Assembly (NCBI RefSeq): GCF_034043515.1 | Contig: NZ_CP138214.1 | Location: 4,526,001-4,590,000 of the forward strand | Direction of reading: 5' to 3' | Length of the DNA stretch: 64,000 bases | Source: Pseudomonas sp. MUP55 | GTDB taxonomy: Bacteria; Pseudomonadota; Gammaproteobacteria; Pseudomonadales; Pseudomonadaceae | Program-made: the position numbers and the translations under genes | In this document: in pieces, positions 63,283 to 64,000 of the stretch | Layout of the letters: the number at the start of each line of letters is the position of its first letter | How positions within the stretch are numbered: the first letter of the stretch is position 1 | Notes under the pieces: generated by a model | Databases searched by the model: none | What the model was told of the DNA's origin: nothing | The model's input: only the letters and a program-made list of their open reading frames with translations

Positions 63283-64000
63283 ATGGCGTTGCCGACCCTG
63301 CGCATCATCGGTTTCATCATCGGCATCTTCCTGATCACGCTTGCGATCGCCATGGTCGTGCCCATGGCCACACTGGTGATCTTCGAACGCACCAGCGACC
63401 TGCCCTCGTTCCTGTGGGCCAGCATGATTACCTTTCTCGCCGGCCTGGCGCTGATCATTCCCGGTCGCCCCGAGCACGTGCACCTGCGCCCGCGGGACAT
63501 GTACCTGCTTACCGTGACAAGCTGGGTGGTGGTGTGCGTCTTCGCGGCGCTGCCATTTCTGCTGACGCAGCACATCAGTTACACCGACTCGTTTTTTGAA
63601 AGCATGTCCGGCATCACGGCCACCGGCTCCACCGTGTTGAGCGGGCTGGACAGCATGTCGCCGGGCATCCTGATGTGGCGCTCGCTGCTGCACTGGCTCG
63701 GCGGCATCGGCTTCATCGGCATGGCGGTGGCGATCCTGCCCCTGCTGCGCATCGGTGGCATGCGCCTGTTCCAGACCGAATCGTCGGACCGTTCAGAAAA
63801 AGTCATGCCGCGCTCGCACATGGTTGCGCGGCTGATCGTTGCGGCGTATGTGGGCATCACCATCCTCGGCAGCCTGGCGTTCTGGTGGGCCGGGATGGGG
63901 CTGTTCGATGCGATCAACCACGCCATGTCGGCGATTTCCACCGGCGGGTTTTCCACCTCCGATGAATCCCTGGCGCACTGGAAGCAACCGGCGGTGCATT
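63283..64000 (+). CDS. trkH: TrkH-family potassium uptake protein, cut by right window edge
   Basis: The first 239 residues of a membrane K+ transporter. Helix 1 (IIGFIIGIFLITLAIAMVVP) and helix 2 start the M1-P-M2 unit. The first selectivity filter is MSGITATGSTVL, preceded by FFESM. The second pore region AMSAISTGGFST is near the edge. TrkH works with the cytoplasmic NAD-binding TrkA. The full protein would be about 484 residues. The ATG at 63283 has AACTTC upstream, a weak ribosome site. Confidence 0.88.
   Translation, partial: MALPTLRIIGFIIGIFLITLAIAMVVPMATLVIFERTSDLPSFLWASMITFLAGLALIIPGRPEHVHLRPRDMYLLTVTSWVVVCVFAALPFLLTQHISYTDSFFESMSGITATGSTVLSGLDSMSPGILMWRSLLHWLGGIGFIGMAVAILPLLRIGGMRLFQTESSDRSEKVMPRSHMVARLIVAAYVGITILGSLAFWWAGMGLFDAINHAMSAISTGGFSTSDESLAHWKQPAVH

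Overview
The window is a GC-rich, gene-dense stretch of a Pseudomonas chromosome, most likely from the P. fluorescens group. Three things point there. Gene blocks match those known from Pseudomonas: zwf-pgl-eda/hexR with gtsABCD-oprB, fadD1/fadD2 with a hydrolase and a MaoC hydratase, and argP-lysE-sodB-bifA-icmP. There are several Pseudomonas-typical small families (DUF2025, DUF3820, PA2169-like). The intergenic gaps are full of the REP/REPIN hairpins (core GTGGGAGGGGGCTTGCCCCCGA) common in that group. No rRNA, tRNA, CRISPR array, prophage or insertion sequence was seen.

Layout. 1-8.6 kb: a LysR regulator cut by the window edge, a glutamine-amidotransferase-like protein with a monooxygenase-fold partner, a secreted glycerophosphodiesterase, a PepSY protein, a GAF histidine kinase, a CorA/ZntB transporter behind a candidate Pho box, and a Pit phosphate transporter. 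8.6-18.2 kb: the 5-oxoprolinase operon pxpABC with a divergent LysR gene, then regulator/target pairs (LysR/SDR, LysR/PACE efflux), an acetyltransferase, a GyrI-like protein and alaC. 18.2-22.1 kb: the gluconate genes gntT, gntK and gntR sharing TAGCGCT operators, with a four-unit tandem array at the gntT 3' end. 22.3-33 kb: GST/epimerase/MFS operon, LysR/gstA, an ECF sigma factor overlapping a sulfonate-binding protein, a PhnD-like protein, a frameshifted desaturase, peptide deformylase and a YihY/BrkB membrane protein. 33-41.6 kb: stress proteins, the two fadD genes, a hydrolase and a PhaJ-type hydratase, and a class V aminotransferase.

41.8-54 kb is a glucose module. OprB admits sugar, GtsABCD imports it, a mutarotase and zwf-pgl-eda take it through the Entner-Doudoroff route, and HexR is the resident regulator. 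An AGE-family sugar epimerase lies upstream of gtsA. Its promoter and the gtsA promoter share the same layout: a dyad ATGTCAC-N6-GTGACAT, 14 bases, GTTAC, 20 bases, then TTTARACT. I regard this two-promoter regulon, whose regulator is not identifiable here, as the most interesting signal in the window.

54-64 kb: a coiled-coil membrane protein, an SDR, argP with an ACT-domain protein and a LysE exporter, sodB, bifA (degenerate GGDQF), the imelysin lipoprotein icmP, and a TrkH potassium transporter cut by the right edge.
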